Part shown: in pieces, positions 18,467-28,250 of the stretch
How positions within the stretch are numbered: the stretch's first letter is position 1
How the letters are laid out: each line of letters starts with the position of its first letter
Origin: Gammaproteobacteria bacterium
GTDB lineage: Bacteria > Pseudomonadota > Gammaproteobacteria > GCA-001735895
Direction of reading: 5' to 3'
NCBI GenBank assembly: GCA_029862125.1
Contig: JAOTXY010000003.1
Location: forward strand, 1 to 64,000
DNA length: 64,000 nucleotides
Notes under the pieces: model-generated
Database searches by the model: none
What the model was told of the DNA's origin: nothing
Seen by the model: only the letters and a program-made list of their open reading frames with translations
Translations under genes and position numbers: made by a program

Positions 18467-19321
18467 TTATTGAACCAGATCTGCCTTGATCCAGATGCTT
18501 TCGTTGTTTCTGCTTTGAGTCGAGCTGTAACTGCCAGTGCCACTTTGCGAACGCTTGAGTTGTTCCGTGACGCCGCCGATCAGCAACCACTCACCGATCC
18601 GCCCAGTCAGGGTAGTGTTGGCATTCTGTATTTCGATGTTGTCACCGCGTGAACTACCCTGTGAATTTTTAAACGGGCTGACCTGCAGCGTGACGTTGTC
18701 GCCATGGATACGCGGAAGCACGTAAAAGCCGGTAGTCACATCCTTGTACTCGATGCCGCCTGCAACCGCTCCGGGTACGATCCAGTTGGTACCTGAGAAA
18801 TAGGGTATTTGTTCGCCGGTTTCTATGTAGGCTTCGCTGCCTTCGGTGACTCTTATCTGGTGGATCGGATTGTCTTCCAGGCGCATGCGGGTAGTGGTGC
18901 TGTTGATGTTACCGCTACCGTTATTGGTGCTGTAAGTGATGCTGCCACCGCTATCGCCGTTATTGTTACCGCTGCTCCCGATGTCGACACTTGTATCGCC
19001 ACTTTCAACTTGAATACCGCCACTGATTCCGAGGGCGCTGAGACCCCGGGTGCTGCCCTGGAAAACCGAGATTTGCAGTGTTTTTGCGGCGATATCCAGG
19101 GCATCGATCATCTCCTTTACCTGCGCCAGTGTTTGCGGTGATGAGCGTAGGAAAATTTTGTAACCCCGGCCCGTAATCGCGTCTTCGCTACCCAGCATGG
19201 GTTTGACAATGGGTATGATTTCTTCTGCCTGGCGGTTCGAGAGTTTTATTATCGTCATTGAATCTGCCTGAACGGTAGATACCAGCAGCACCAGGCCGAG
19301 TAATTTGTAAGCTAGTTTCAT
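18467..19321 (-). CDS. secretin-domain-like protein (short)
   Basis: Signal peptide; ALDIAAKTLQISVFQ, GEQIPYFSGTNWIVPGAVAGGIEYKDVTTGFYVLPRIHGDNVTLQVSP, GRIGEWLLIGG. Confidence 0.7.
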   Translation of the reverse strand: MKLAYKLLGLVLLVSTVQADSMTIIKLSNRQAEEIIPIVKPMLGSEDAITGRGYKIFLRSSPQTLAQVKEMIDALDIAAKTLQISVFQGSTRGLSALGISGGIQVESGDTSVDIGSSGNNNGDSGGSITYSTNNGSGNINSTTTRMRLEDNPIHQIRVTEGSEAYIETGEQIPYFSGTNWIVPGAVAGGIEYKDVTTGFYVLPRIHGDNVTLQVSPFKNSQGSSRGDNIEIQNANTTLTGRIGEWLLIGGVTEQLKRSQSGTGSYSSTQSRNNESIWIKADLVQ

Positions 19322-19457
19322 CGGATATGTGGTCTCCCAAAGCCGGATTGCATTTCAATGTGATTTCAGGCTGTACTCTGCATTGATAACAATGGGCCCC
19401 TGTAGAAGAATAGTTTAGCTCAAAAAGCAATAATCGGAGCATCGAGGATTTCAGGGG

Positions 19458-19496
19458 ACAGTATACCTATTGCAGATTACTAAATAGGTATACTGT
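19458..19496. repeat. perfect 14-bp inverted repeat (REP-like hairpin)
   Basis: ACAGTATACCTATT-gcagattacta-AATAGGTATACTGT. Confidence 0.8.
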
Positions 19497-19615
19497 CACC
19501 TTGATTCTCTATGCCCGGCTTGCCGCCAGCATGGGCGAGTGCGAGGAAAACCTGCCCGCCGTGGAGATACCGCTGCGCGAAGGGTACATTTTTGAAACCA
19601 GACAAGGGTAGGATC

Positions 19616-21238
19616 ATGAAAAAAATTGCTTTGATGGAATGGGACAAGTTAGCCGATCGCGAACCGCAACACGCACTAGTCGCAGACGTCGACCTCGTCG
19701 TCGTCCGTTTCGATGAACGCGTTAGCGTGCTCTACGGGCGCTGTGCGCATCGCGGAGCATTAATGGCCGACGGGTTCGTTTCCGGCGACAACCTGATTTG
19801 CGGAGTTCACAATTGGGATTACCGCATGGACACCGGCATCAGCGAATACAACAACAGCGAGACGCTGCCCAAGTTCAATGCCTGGGTCGAAGACGGGCAG
19901 GTCTGCGTCGACGAGGATGAAATCAGCGCCTGGGCCGAGGCCAATCCGCAACCGTTCAATCGCGACAGCTACCAGGGTGCCTACCAGGATCCCCATGGCA
20001 CCGTCGACGAACCCCACGTCAAGTTTATTCGCCAGCTTGCCAGCGATGGCCTGAGCAAGACCGGGCACCACGGGCCTGCCTCGGCCATGGGTGTGCCGCG
20101 CGACCTGTTGCCGAAGTGGGATGACATTCAATTTGTCGTCGGGCAACTGCACAAACTGCCGCGTCTCGATGACGAAGCCGTCGGCACCGATCTGGTTATC
20201 GGACCAAATGCGAAAAAACCGCTCAAGCTCGATATTCCACTGTTCGTCTCCGACATGAGTTTCGGCGCGCTGTCCGAGGAAGCTAAGACCGCGCTCGCCA
20301 AGGGCGCGGAACTCGCCGGCACCGGCATCTGTTCCGGTGAGGGTGGCATGTTGCCGGAAGAACAGGCTGCCAATTCGCGTTACTTTTACGAGCTTGCGTC
20401 GGCGCGCTTCGGTTATTCCCTGGATAAGGTCAAAAAAACACAGGCGTTTCACTTCAAGGGCGGCCAGGGCGCCAAAACCGGCACCGGCGGGCATTTGCCG
20501 GGCAACAAGGTCAAGGGCAAGATAGCCGAGGTGCGTGGATTACCCGAGGGACAATCTGCGATTTCGCCGGCACGGTTTCCGGACTGGACCTCACTCGATC
20601 AATACCGTGATTTTGCGGGCGAGGTGCGCGACTGTACCGGTGGCATTCCGATTGGCTTCAAACTGTCGGCGCAGCATATTGAAAAAGATCTCGACGCGGC
20701 GCTCGAGATCGGCGTCGACTATGTCATTCTCGATGGACGCGGCGGCGGCACCGGTGCCGCACCGCTGATCTTTCGCGATAATATTTCGGTTCCAACTATC
20801 CCGGCGTTGGCGCGCGCACGACGACATCTCGATCGCTGCGACGCCGACGGAGTGACGTTGATCATTACCGGCGGCCTGCGCCACCCGGCCGATTTTGCCA
20901 AGGCGCTGGCACTTGGTGCCGATGGGATCGCGGTGTCCAACTCCGCCATTCAAGCTATCGGCTGCCTCGGCATGCGTGCCTGCCACAGCAATAATTGCCC
21001 GGTTGGTATTGCCACGCAAAAACCACATTTGCGTGCACGCTTACCCGTAGATATCGCGGCCGAACGCCTGGCGCGGTTCTTTGGTGCCGCAGTGGACCTG
21101 ATGGCGGTACTGGCCCGGGCTGCCGGACACGATCACCTGCGGCAGTTTAGCGCTGACGATTTAACCACTTTTAACGCCAACATGGCACGTCTCAGCGGCG
21201 TCGCCTACGGCGGGGTGGATCTAGATGGCAGTCCCTAG
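19616..21238 (+). CDS. Rieske [2Fe-2S] + FMN-binding glutamate synthase-like fusion
   Basis: RCAHRG...CGVHNWDYR Rieske motif; GAKTGTGGHLPGNKV, LDGRGGGTGAAP, CPVGIATQ glutamate synthase motifs; start reassigned to MKKIALMEWDKL at 19616. Confidence 0.85.
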   Translation: MKKIALMEWDKLADREPQHALVADVDLVVVRFDERVSVLYGRCAHRGALMADGFVSGDNLICGVHNWDYRMDTGISEYNNSETLPKFNAWVEDGQVCVDEDEISAWAEANPQPFNRDSYQGAYQDPHGTVDEPHVKFIRQLASDGLSKTGHHGPASAMGVPRDLLPKWDDIQFVVGQLHKLPRLDDEAVGTDLVIGPNAKKPLKLDIPLFVSDMSFGALSEEAKTALAKGAELAGTGICSGEGGMLPEEQAANSRYFYELASARFGYSLDKVKKTQAFHFKGGQGAKTGTGGHLPGNKVKGKIAEVRGLPEGQSAISPARFPDWTSLDQYRDFAGEVRDCTGGIPIGFKLSAQHIEKDLDAALEIGVDYVILDGRGGGTGAAPLIFRDNISVPTIPALARARRHLDRCDADGVTLIITGGLRHPADFAKALALGADGIAVSNSAIQAIGCLGMRACHSNNCPVGIATQKPHLRARLPVDIAAERLARFFGAAVDLMAVLARAAGHDHLRQFSADDLTTFNANMARLSGVAYGGVDLDGSP

Positions 21239-21728
21239 AAACTCTTCAATCAATTAACTTTAGGAAGACAGCAGATGATTGTCGGCAACCTGGGCCTGTG
21301 ACGCTGGTGGTTTTGTTGGTGTTAACTGAGGCTTGATCTCGCAGGGTGATATAAACTATGGAGTCATAGGTTCTATATTTAAGCCACAAATCTCACCGTA
21401 ATATCTGTTCTCATATATCCGTTTAGCCTCAAGTCTTTACCTTGTGCACTTAATTGAAACAAGTGATGGGGGCTTACTGAATACTGTAGATTACAGTTCA
21501 TCCTGTCGGTTGTAGCGATGTACCGGGAATCAAATATGGCTTTGACTAATTCGCATAACCTGAACCTGACAGGTTCTGGTTACTTCTAGAATCCATATCT
21601 ATCTGTTTTTACTAGACTTAATGCCATGCTGATCGAGCTTGTTCAGAACTTTCAAAGCGCGTCTAAAAGGTCTATATTGAGCGCCACTTAAGGACAACAG
21701 AAAATCGAAAACTAAGCCGAACTCGAGA

Positions 21729-22553
21729 ATGCGAAATCAGTACACCAAGTCAGCCTTAATCGTTGCTCACGCCGATGATGAAATTCTATTTTTCAGCTCG
21801 ATCATCGACAAGGTAGATATCGTGATCGTTTGTTTTATGGGTAATCCTCGTGTACCGGAGCGCAGAAGTGCGAGGATGCGAGTCCTCAACGAATACCCTC
21901 TCGAAAACATCTCAACCTTAGACATAGACACATCTGGGGCTTCTCGTTTCGTCAATTGGGATAAGCCCGTTGAATCTTACACCGGACTGGAAATCCAAAA
22001 CGCTAGCGCTAGCGCTCGGGAGTCATACCGAAAAACCTATGAAGACATACTGAAAAAGCTACGGGACAAACTCAGTGGATACAAAACAGTCTACACGCAC
22101 AACCCCTGGGGAGAGTATGGCCATGCAGATCATGTCCAGGTTCATCGGGCTGTTGATTCCTTGGCAGGCGAACTTGAATTTCGGGTCCTGTTTTCAAATT
22201 ACGTTTCCCCCAGGAGTATGAATCTCGCACTGCCCTATATCAGCAAGACTGGTTATCTGGAGCCAATTTCCAGTCCAACCAATATAAATTTGGCCCACCA
22301 GGTCCGCGACCTGTATATCAAGGAAAACTGCTGGACGGTGCCCGAGAATTTTAGCTGGCCCAAATTTGAAAGCTTCAATTCTAAAACCGCCAACAATAAT
22401 GACGCTGAAAACTCTGAAAATTCACTCTTGTTCGCATTAAATTTCATTCCATGGCGCTACCAGGCGACAGAGCCTAAAAGCTTTTCACAAAGAATATCTA
22501 AAAATTTTACAAGAATTAAAACCAGGGCATTAGGCGCTTTGACGTCGGATTAG
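21729..22553 (+). CDS. PIG-L/LmbE-family deacetylase
   Basis: IVAHADDEILFFSS and YTHNPWGEYGHADHVQVHRAV. Confidence 0.85.
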   Translation: MRNQYTKSALIVAHADDEILFFSSIIDKVDIVIVCFMGNPRVPERRSARMRVLNEYPLENISTLDIDTSGASRFVNWDKPVESYTGLEIQNASASARESYRKTYEDILKKLRDKLSGYKTVYTHNPWGEYGHADHVQVHRAVDSLAGELEFRVLFSNYVSPRSMNLALPYISKTGYLEPISSPTNINLAHQVRDLYIKENCWTVPENFSWPKFESFNSKTANNNDAENSENSLLFALNFIPWRYQATEPKSFSQRISKNFTRIKTRALGALTSD

Positions 22554-22564
22554 ACCTGCACTTC

Positions 22565-23389
22565 ATGAGAATTGATAAACGAATTCGATCCGCAATCGAA
22601 AAAACCAGAATGACTTTAAACGGTGCTTTTGGACCCATGCCCAATCCCGACAAATGGGTCTTTATCGTTGGCTGTTACGGATCGGGAACGACACTTGTTA
22701 ATAAAATGCTTGCCACTCACCCAATGGTTGGCTCCCTACCAAAAGAAGGACAGTTTCTAACCGACCAATTACCAATGCCAAGGAGCTTCGGGCTTTCGCG
22801 TTTATGGGCTCTTCGGCCCGAGCTTTTTTACCTTGATGAACACAGCCCGGATTGTGGTCGAGCCTTGAAAATCAAGCGTCAGTGGGGCACCCGCTTCAAC
22901 GATCCTACGAGACCTATTTTAACTGAAAAATCTGTTTCAAATATGGCGCGGATCCGGTGGTTGGAAAAGAATTTTGCGCCGGCTCAATTTATTGCCATTA
23001 TACGCAGCCCCTATGCTGTTGCAGAAAGTATTCGGCGCAAGAAGTCTAACGCGTTAGAAGACTGTGCCCGACAATGGTTGAAATCGAACGAAATCATGTT
23101 GCGGGATCTTGAGCATGTAAAAAGCAAATATATTATGCATTATGAAAATTTAACCGAAAATCCAAATGAAATATGGCAGGAAGTCCTGGATTTTATCGGC
23201 ATCGACAACCCGAAGGGCGACATTTTGGAACTTAAGTGGCAAATACATGGGAACGATAGCCGCATCACTAACATGAATGCGCGTTACGTGGATTCTTTGT
23301 CCAATCAGGACTTAACCATTATTGAAAAACATACCGAGCCTTTGCTAAGCCAGTTTAATTACAAAATTGAAGTATCCCCAGATGAGTAG
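22565..23389 (+). CDS. sulfotransferase family protein
   Basis: VFIVGCYGSGTTLVNKML 5'-PSB loop, YENLTENP. Confidence 0.8.
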   Translation: MRIDKRIRSAIEKTRMTLNGAFGPMPNPDKWVFIVGCYGSGTTLVNKMLATHPMVGSLPKEGQFLTDQLPMPRSFGLSRLWALRPELFYLDEHSPDCGRALKIKRQWGTRFNDPTRPILTEKSVSNMARIRWLEKNFAPAQFIAIIRSPYAVAESIRRKKSNALEDCARQWLKSNEIMLRDLEHVKSKYIMHYENLTENPNEIWQEVLDFIGIDNPKGDILELKWQIHGNDSRITNMNARYVDSLSNQDLTIIEKHTEPLLSQFNYKIEVSPDE

Positions 23390-23461
23390 TCGAATAGATT
23401 GCTAAATGTGGTGCAGGGTCAGGCCCTGACAATCAACCCGTCACGTTACCGTGGGTTATAC

Positions 23462-24274
23462 TCACCAGTCATCGCTTGCGGCATAACCAAAATCAATCAG
23501 CATCTGGACAGCATCTTTGTCGGCCTTGAAGCGCAGCTTTTCCTCTTCAGTCATTTCTTTAATCCATTTACCCGAGCCGTCGAAAAGCTTCTGATTCATC
23601 TGCCAGGTTCGATACTCCGCGTGATCCTTGCGCCACTCTGAGCCGGGATTTCTTGTTTCCGTGGCTAAGTCATAGGCCGGTGCTTCATGATAGGCGATAA
23701 GTCCCTCCTCGAATGCTTCCCCGATGAAATCGCATATACCTGGCATGGTTTCATCATACTGCTTAACCAGGTCCTCGTAACGAACCCTCATAACCCGCGG
23801 ATCGTCTGACCAGCTCAGACCTTGGCGGTTGTCGTCCACCCATCGCTTTAGCCCTGTTGCAAAATCGCCGAATCGTTTGCGGATGGAAACTGCAACATCC
23901 CGACCGTCGCGGACGATGAAAAGCACCCTTGCCTCGGGATACAGCTCGAATATTCTATCGATCATCCGCACATGCACAGGTGTCTTCTCCGCCCAGCGAT
24001 GCTTGCGGTGAGCAATGGTGTTCCGGTTCCAGATCTTCGCGGTCAAGCGCTGCTTGAGTTCCGGATACCTGAATAATTTGCTCTCATAGGGCACGCCGTA
24101 GATCTTGCTATGCGCTCCGAGCAGGCGCAGCAGTACAGACGTTCCGCTGTGGCCGCAGCCAACGATGAAAATTGGAGCAGCCTCTATCCGATGACCACGG
24201 ATTCTTTGCCGTAAATACTCCCAGGTATCTAGAAGGAAACTTTCGTTTTCCCGTATTCTTGCTGTTAGTCCCAA
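23462..24274 (-). CDS. sulfotransferase family protein
   Basis: IFIVGCGHSGTSVLLRLLGAHSKIYGVPYE, RVLFIVRDGRDVAVSIRKRF. Confidence 0.85.
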   Translation of the reverse strand: MGLTARIRENESFLLDTWEYLRQRIRGHRIEAAPIFIVGCGHSGTSVLLRLLGAHSKIYGVPYESKLFRYPELKQRLTAKIWNRNTIAHRKHRWAEKTPVHVRMIDRIFELYPEARVLFIVRDGRDVAVSIRKRFGDFATGLKRWVDDNRQGLSWSDDPRVMRVRYEDLVKQYDETMPGICDFIGEAFEEGLIAYHEAPAYDLATETRNPGSEWRKDHAEYRTWQMNQKLFDGSGKWIKEMTEEEKLRFKADKDAVQMLIDFGYAASDDW

Positions 24275-24747
24275 ACGTTAAACTCCTAATTCAGATAATT
24301 CCCTGTATTTATGCATTTACAGGGCGCGTTAGTCCAGATCGATATTTAGATAAACTCGTATAGTCAGTGTCGACCGCCATCTCGGCATGTTTTTCATTTC
24401 GTACTCAAGATACAAACAGGACAAATGCTTTGCTTTAACGCGGATGGCCCCTGCAACCGCATTTTAATACATCCTGTTCGATTGGTATTGCTAACACAAT
24501 GAAAAACGCATGAAACAGAATTGAGCAGCCCTGTCGTCGTGCCCTAAGCATTTACTACGGTCTTAGGGCAAGCCTTGGCGGTAGGCTGTCTTCGGCTGGT
24601 AGCGAGTTTGATTTCGACCTACCCAAAAATTTCTGGAAGTTGACTAATGCATTTCGTAAAATGTAGGCGTTTACCTAGTCTGCGATCTAAATCTTCTGTT
24701 GGTTCAGCCTGGCTCCCGGATGAGGGGCCTTCGGGGAATTCCTAAAC

Positions 24748-26043
24748 ATGAATACTAGTTTGCCGCAATCCGAATTGCGGGCCAGGTTATTGTCAATTGA
24801 ACCGTTTTTGAATGCGATCTCGGTCTTCATCATGGCAACGATATTCTTGTACTGGGATGCCAGCAGAGCGATATATGTACTGTTTTCAATGGCGGCACTT
24901 GTTTTCCTTGTTAAATTTCGACCTGAGATGCCCAGTGAACACCGGCTTTACTCATGGCCGATAATCGGCTTCGTCGGTGCTGCTGTCCTGTCACTTCTGT
25001 TTAATGGAGTGCCAGATGGAGGAATTAACAGACTCGGATCGAGGTTCTTTCTCTTGCTGATCGCAATTCCCCTGGTGAGTATTTTTTATCTGAGTTTCGA
25101 TCCAAAGCGGAATGTCTGGATAAAGTATGCTGTTGGGTGCATGGCATTAGGGGGACTAGCGCTGGTTGATGCCCTGTTTCTCGATGTTAGCAGGGCAGGC
25201 GGAGGTCACAATCCGTCGGCTTTCGGTTTCGCTGCTCTGGCAATGACTTCCATTACCGCGGGGTCTTACCACAGGTTTAGCCAAATCCGGTTCGGTCGGG
25301 CCATTTTTTTTCTGGCTATTCTGATGGGTGTTTGCGCCATGATGTTATCCGGAGCCCGAACCAGCTGGTTGGCTGGTGTCGCCGTAGTGATTGTTGCAAT
25401 GTTTTTCTACATGGAAAGGTATTCGCTTTTCAAACGAGTCTTGCTCACGTTGACGCTCATTGTCGGTATTGCAATTGTCAGCAGCTCGTTACCCCAGGTA
25501 CAGAAAAGATTCAATATCATGATCGACATTACCGCACCCTATGTGACGGGTGAGGAACAAACTGGATTCAACAGTTTGAGTACCAGGGTCGAATTATGGA
25601 AAGTGGCCTGGCAGGTGGGCATGGAAAATAAAATTTTCGGTTATGGTGTAGGCAAGACCAAGCGGGTAATCAAGGATTACGGACAGCAGAATTCATATTT
25701 GAAAAGGCGAGGTAAAAAAAACGGGCACTTTCATAACCAGTTTCTTCAAACTTTTGCGATGACTGGCCTGGTTGGGCTAGTATCGTTTCTGGTATTGATA
25801 ATCTGCCATTTCTGGATATTCGCTAAATATCTGGGAAAACAATATAGCCTTGAAGTGCGCTGCCTCGCCCTTTCCGGCTTACTTTTGCTGATCTCGTACC
25901 TGGTTAAGTCAATTCCCGGGGTCCCATTTTACGGCAAGCAATACTTGATGATGTATGGTTTTGCCAGTGCATCGATATGGGGATGCCTGCTAGGTGCTTT
26001 ACGCGAACCCGGGCCAGTTGCTAACAAGCTTGATGACGACTGA
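24748..26043 (+). CDS. O-antigen ligase (WaaL-like) family protein
   Basis: 431 aa, about 11 TM segments, NGHFHNQFLQTFAMTGLVGL ligase motif. Confidence 0.8.
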   Translation: MNTSLPQSELRARLLSIEPFLNAISVFIMATIFLYWDASRAIYVLFSMAALVFLVKFRPEMPSEHRLYSWPIIGFVGAAVLSLLFNGVPDGGINRLGSRFFLLLIAIPLVSIFYLSFDPKRNVWIKYAVGCMALGGLALVDALFLDVSRAGGGHNPSAFGFAALAMTSITAGSYHRFSQIRFGRAIFFLAILMGVCAMMLSGARTSWLAGVAVVIVAMFFYMERYSLFKRVLLTLTLIVGIAIVSSSLPQVQKRFNIMIDITAPYVTGEEQTGFNSLSTRVELWKVAWQVGMENKIFGYGVGKTKRVIKDYGQQNSYLKRRGKKNGHFHNQFLQTFAMTGLVGLVSFLVLIICHFWIFAKYLGKQYSLEVRCLALSGLLLLISYLVKSIPGVPFYGKQYLMMYGFASASIWGCLLGALREPGPVANKLDDD

Positions 26044-26270
26044 GTCCAATGCTAGAAACTTCATTTCTAAGTTGGCGCTACCTTTGCTCGTGCTTGACTA
26101 AAGTCTACGACCAACAGATTAATTAAAGGAAATCAACAAGAAGCTAGTTGATATACGATACGGTTATTTTGTAGGCAATTGTAGTGCTTTGTTATGCTCT
26201 GCGGGGATAGGTTTGCAACGAACACCTCGGTAAATTTTTGAAAAATAAACAATTAAATTTACTAAACCAT

Positions 26271-26315
26271 GCTCATAATTATGGGATTCCATGTTTATTT
26301 AGGGCGTAGCCGCCA
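26271..26315 (+). repeat. degenerate 3' half of tRNA-Met(CAT), putative integration scar 3
   Basis: GCTCATAATTATGGGATTCCATGTTTATTTAGGGCGTAGCCGCCA. Confidence 0.7.
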
Positions 26316-26356
26316 TTTTCAGTTACGTTGAAATCCCGTTTTAAGTCACCATCTCG

Positions 26357-27256
26357 GTGATCTGGGCAAATTTTCCGGTGTTTGCGATGAAAACAACAAT
26401 ACCCCCACAATGGTCCCTGCGCGAAACTGTCCGTCACTGGGTGGAAGGACCCAGGGTGCAAAATAGCATCATGGTCCTGATTGTGATCAATGCCATCATC
26501 CTTGGGCTTGAAACCGTGCCGTCTGCAATGGACAACTACGGCACGCTTCTGCTTACGCTTGACCACCTGATCCTGGGCGTGTTCGTAGTCGAAATCATGC
26601 TGCGCATCTTTGCTCATCGGCTCGGGTTCTTTCGCGACGCCTGGAGCCTCTTTGATTTTATCGTGGTTGGAATTGCACTTGTACCCGCCAGCGGGCCCTT
26701 TGCCGTGCTGCGGGCGCTGCGGGTGCTGCGCGTGTTAAGACTGCTGACACTGGTCCCGTCAATGCGGCGCGTGGTAGGGGCACTGTTAAAATCCATTCCG
26801 GGTCTGGGTTCAATCGCACTGGTGTTGTTGCTTATTTACTACGTGTTCGCGGTGATTGCGACCAAGCTGTTCGGCCCGGAATTTCCGCAATGGTTCGGTA
26901 GCATTGGAGAGTCCTTGTTTACCTTGTTCCAGATTATGACCCTTGAGAGCTGGTCGATGGGAATAGTGCGACCGGTGATGGAAGTGCATCCGGCTGCCTG
27001 GGTATTTTTTGTCTGCTTTATCCTGATCGCCACTTTTACCATGCTGAATCTTTTTATCGCCATCATCGTTAATGCCATGCACAGTTTTAGCGAAGAAGAG
27101 TCACAGCAGGCCATGGAAGCGATGCACGAGGCCCGGGATCATATCGAGGCGGACCTGCACCAGGAGATGGCATCCCTGCGGCAAGAGATTGCAGAGCTAA
27201 AGCTGTGCTTAAAACCACCGTCTGATAATAACGGTATTTCAAATCAGCCTGAGTAA
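26357..27256 (+). CDS. voltage-gated ion channel, bacterial Nav (BacNav) type
   Basis: S4 RALRVLRVLRLLTLVPSMRRVV; selectivity filter LFQIMTLESWSMG; C-terminal coiled coil. Confidence 0.88.
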   Translation: MIWANFPVFAMKTTIPPQWSLRETVRHWVEGPRVQNSIMVLIVINAIILGLETVPSAMDNYGTLLLTLDHLILGVFVVEIMLRIFAHRLGFFRDAWSLFDFIVVGIALVPASGPFAVLRALRVLRVLRLLTLVPSMRRVVGALLKSIPGLGSIALVLLLIYYVFAVIATKLFGPEFPQWFGSIGESLFTLFQIMTLESWSMGIVRPVMEVHPAAWVFFVCFILIATFTMLNLFIAIIVNAMHSFSEEESQQAMEAMHEARDHIEADLHQEMASLRQEIAELKLCLKPPSDNNGISNQPE

Positions 27257-28242
27257 TCTTGCCAGGCGTTTGCGGCGACGCGTCGAAAATTGCCGCCGAG
27301 AATGCCGCGAATATCATCTTCGCCAAACCCGGCAGTAGATAGATCTTCTACCAGGCTCTCCAGCTGTCGTGGGCCGGCATGTTTTAATGCCGGGGTATCG
27401 TACTGCTGGCCCGCTGGCCAGTAGTCAGGGCGACTACGTAAAATTACCCCGATATCGACATCCACCTTTGGTGAATAATCGAAACCAAAGCCGATATGCT
27501 CACAGCCGACCAGGTCGGCGAGATATTTGATATGGCGTACCAGGGTTCTATTGCTGATGTCGTTGTCACCGAGAAAAATTCCCATGCCATTGACACCGAT
27601 CACGCCCCCGGTTGCGGCGCAGGCCCTGATCTGATCGTCGGTGATATTGCGTTGATGGTCCCAGACGGCGGTCGGATTGGAATGTGAGAACACCACCGGT
27701 TTGCTCGACTCGTGCATGATATCCATCGTGGTGGCGTAGCCTGCATGCGAGCAGTCGACAATCATGCCGACTCGATTCATTTCACGAACCACCTGCTTGC
27801 CGAATTCGGTCAGGCCGGTGTCGTGGTCATGGCAACCCCCGGCCGCGGTATTGTTGAGGTTGTATGCGAACAGCATTTGCCTTACGCCAAGCGCGTGGTA
27901 GACGCTTACCATGTTGATATCTTCGTTGAGCGCGTTCATACCCTCGATATCGAAACTGACGGCAAATTTGTTTTCCCTGCGCGCCCGATCGATATCCTCG
28001 GTATCGCCGACCAGCACGAAACGATTCGCATGCGCCAGTACCCAGTGACGATAGGCAGCCAGCGTGGCCAGGGTATCCTGCCAGTCCATGACGTCGAAGC
28101 CGACATTAATGCTGAGGTAATCAACCCCGCTGTCGGGCCATTCCTGTAACAGGTTCAGGTCGACCTCCGGGCTTGGGAATATGCCGGCGTGCGCATCCCA
28201 AACCAACGTCTCCTGCAGCAGCTTTTCAAGATCGGGTTGCAT
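27244..28242 (-). CDS. membrane dipeptidase (peptidase M19)
   Basis: WDAHAGIFP, SFDIEGMNAL, DCSHAGYAT, FSHSNPTAV, GFGFDY. Confidence 0.85.
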   Translation of the reverse strand: MQPDLEKLLQETLVWDAHAGIFPSPEVDLNLLQEWPDSGVDYLSINVGFDVMDWQDTLATLAAYRHWVLAHANRFVLVGDTEDIDRARRENKFAVSFDIEGMNALNEDINMVSVYHALGVRQMLFAYNLNNTAAGGCHDHDTGLTEFGKQVVREMNRVGMIVDCSHAGYATTMDIMHESSKPVVFSHSNPTAVWDHQRNITDDQIRACAATGGVIGVNGMGIFLGDNDISNRTLVRHIKYLADLVGCEHIGFGFDYSPKVDVDIGVILRSRPDYWPAGQQYDTPALKHAGPRQLESLVEDLSTAGFGEDDIRGILGGNFRRVAANAWQDYSG

Positions 28243-28250
28243 GACTCTAC

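Noticed and set aside
19511-19615. N-terminal extension of the Rieske-FMN ORF in the track
   Set aside because: 35 extra residues do not look like the Rieske domain; the Met at 19616 gives a natural N-terminus and the extension overlaps a different frame.
19760-20494. Long antisense ORF (244 aa) inside the Rieske-FMN gene, with others such as 1534-2088(-), 20591-21028(-), 34611-35246(+), 50543-51235(+), 51287-51892(+)
   Set aside because: Fully overlap well-supported genes on the other strand in GC-rich sequence; no recognisable domains or independent start signals.
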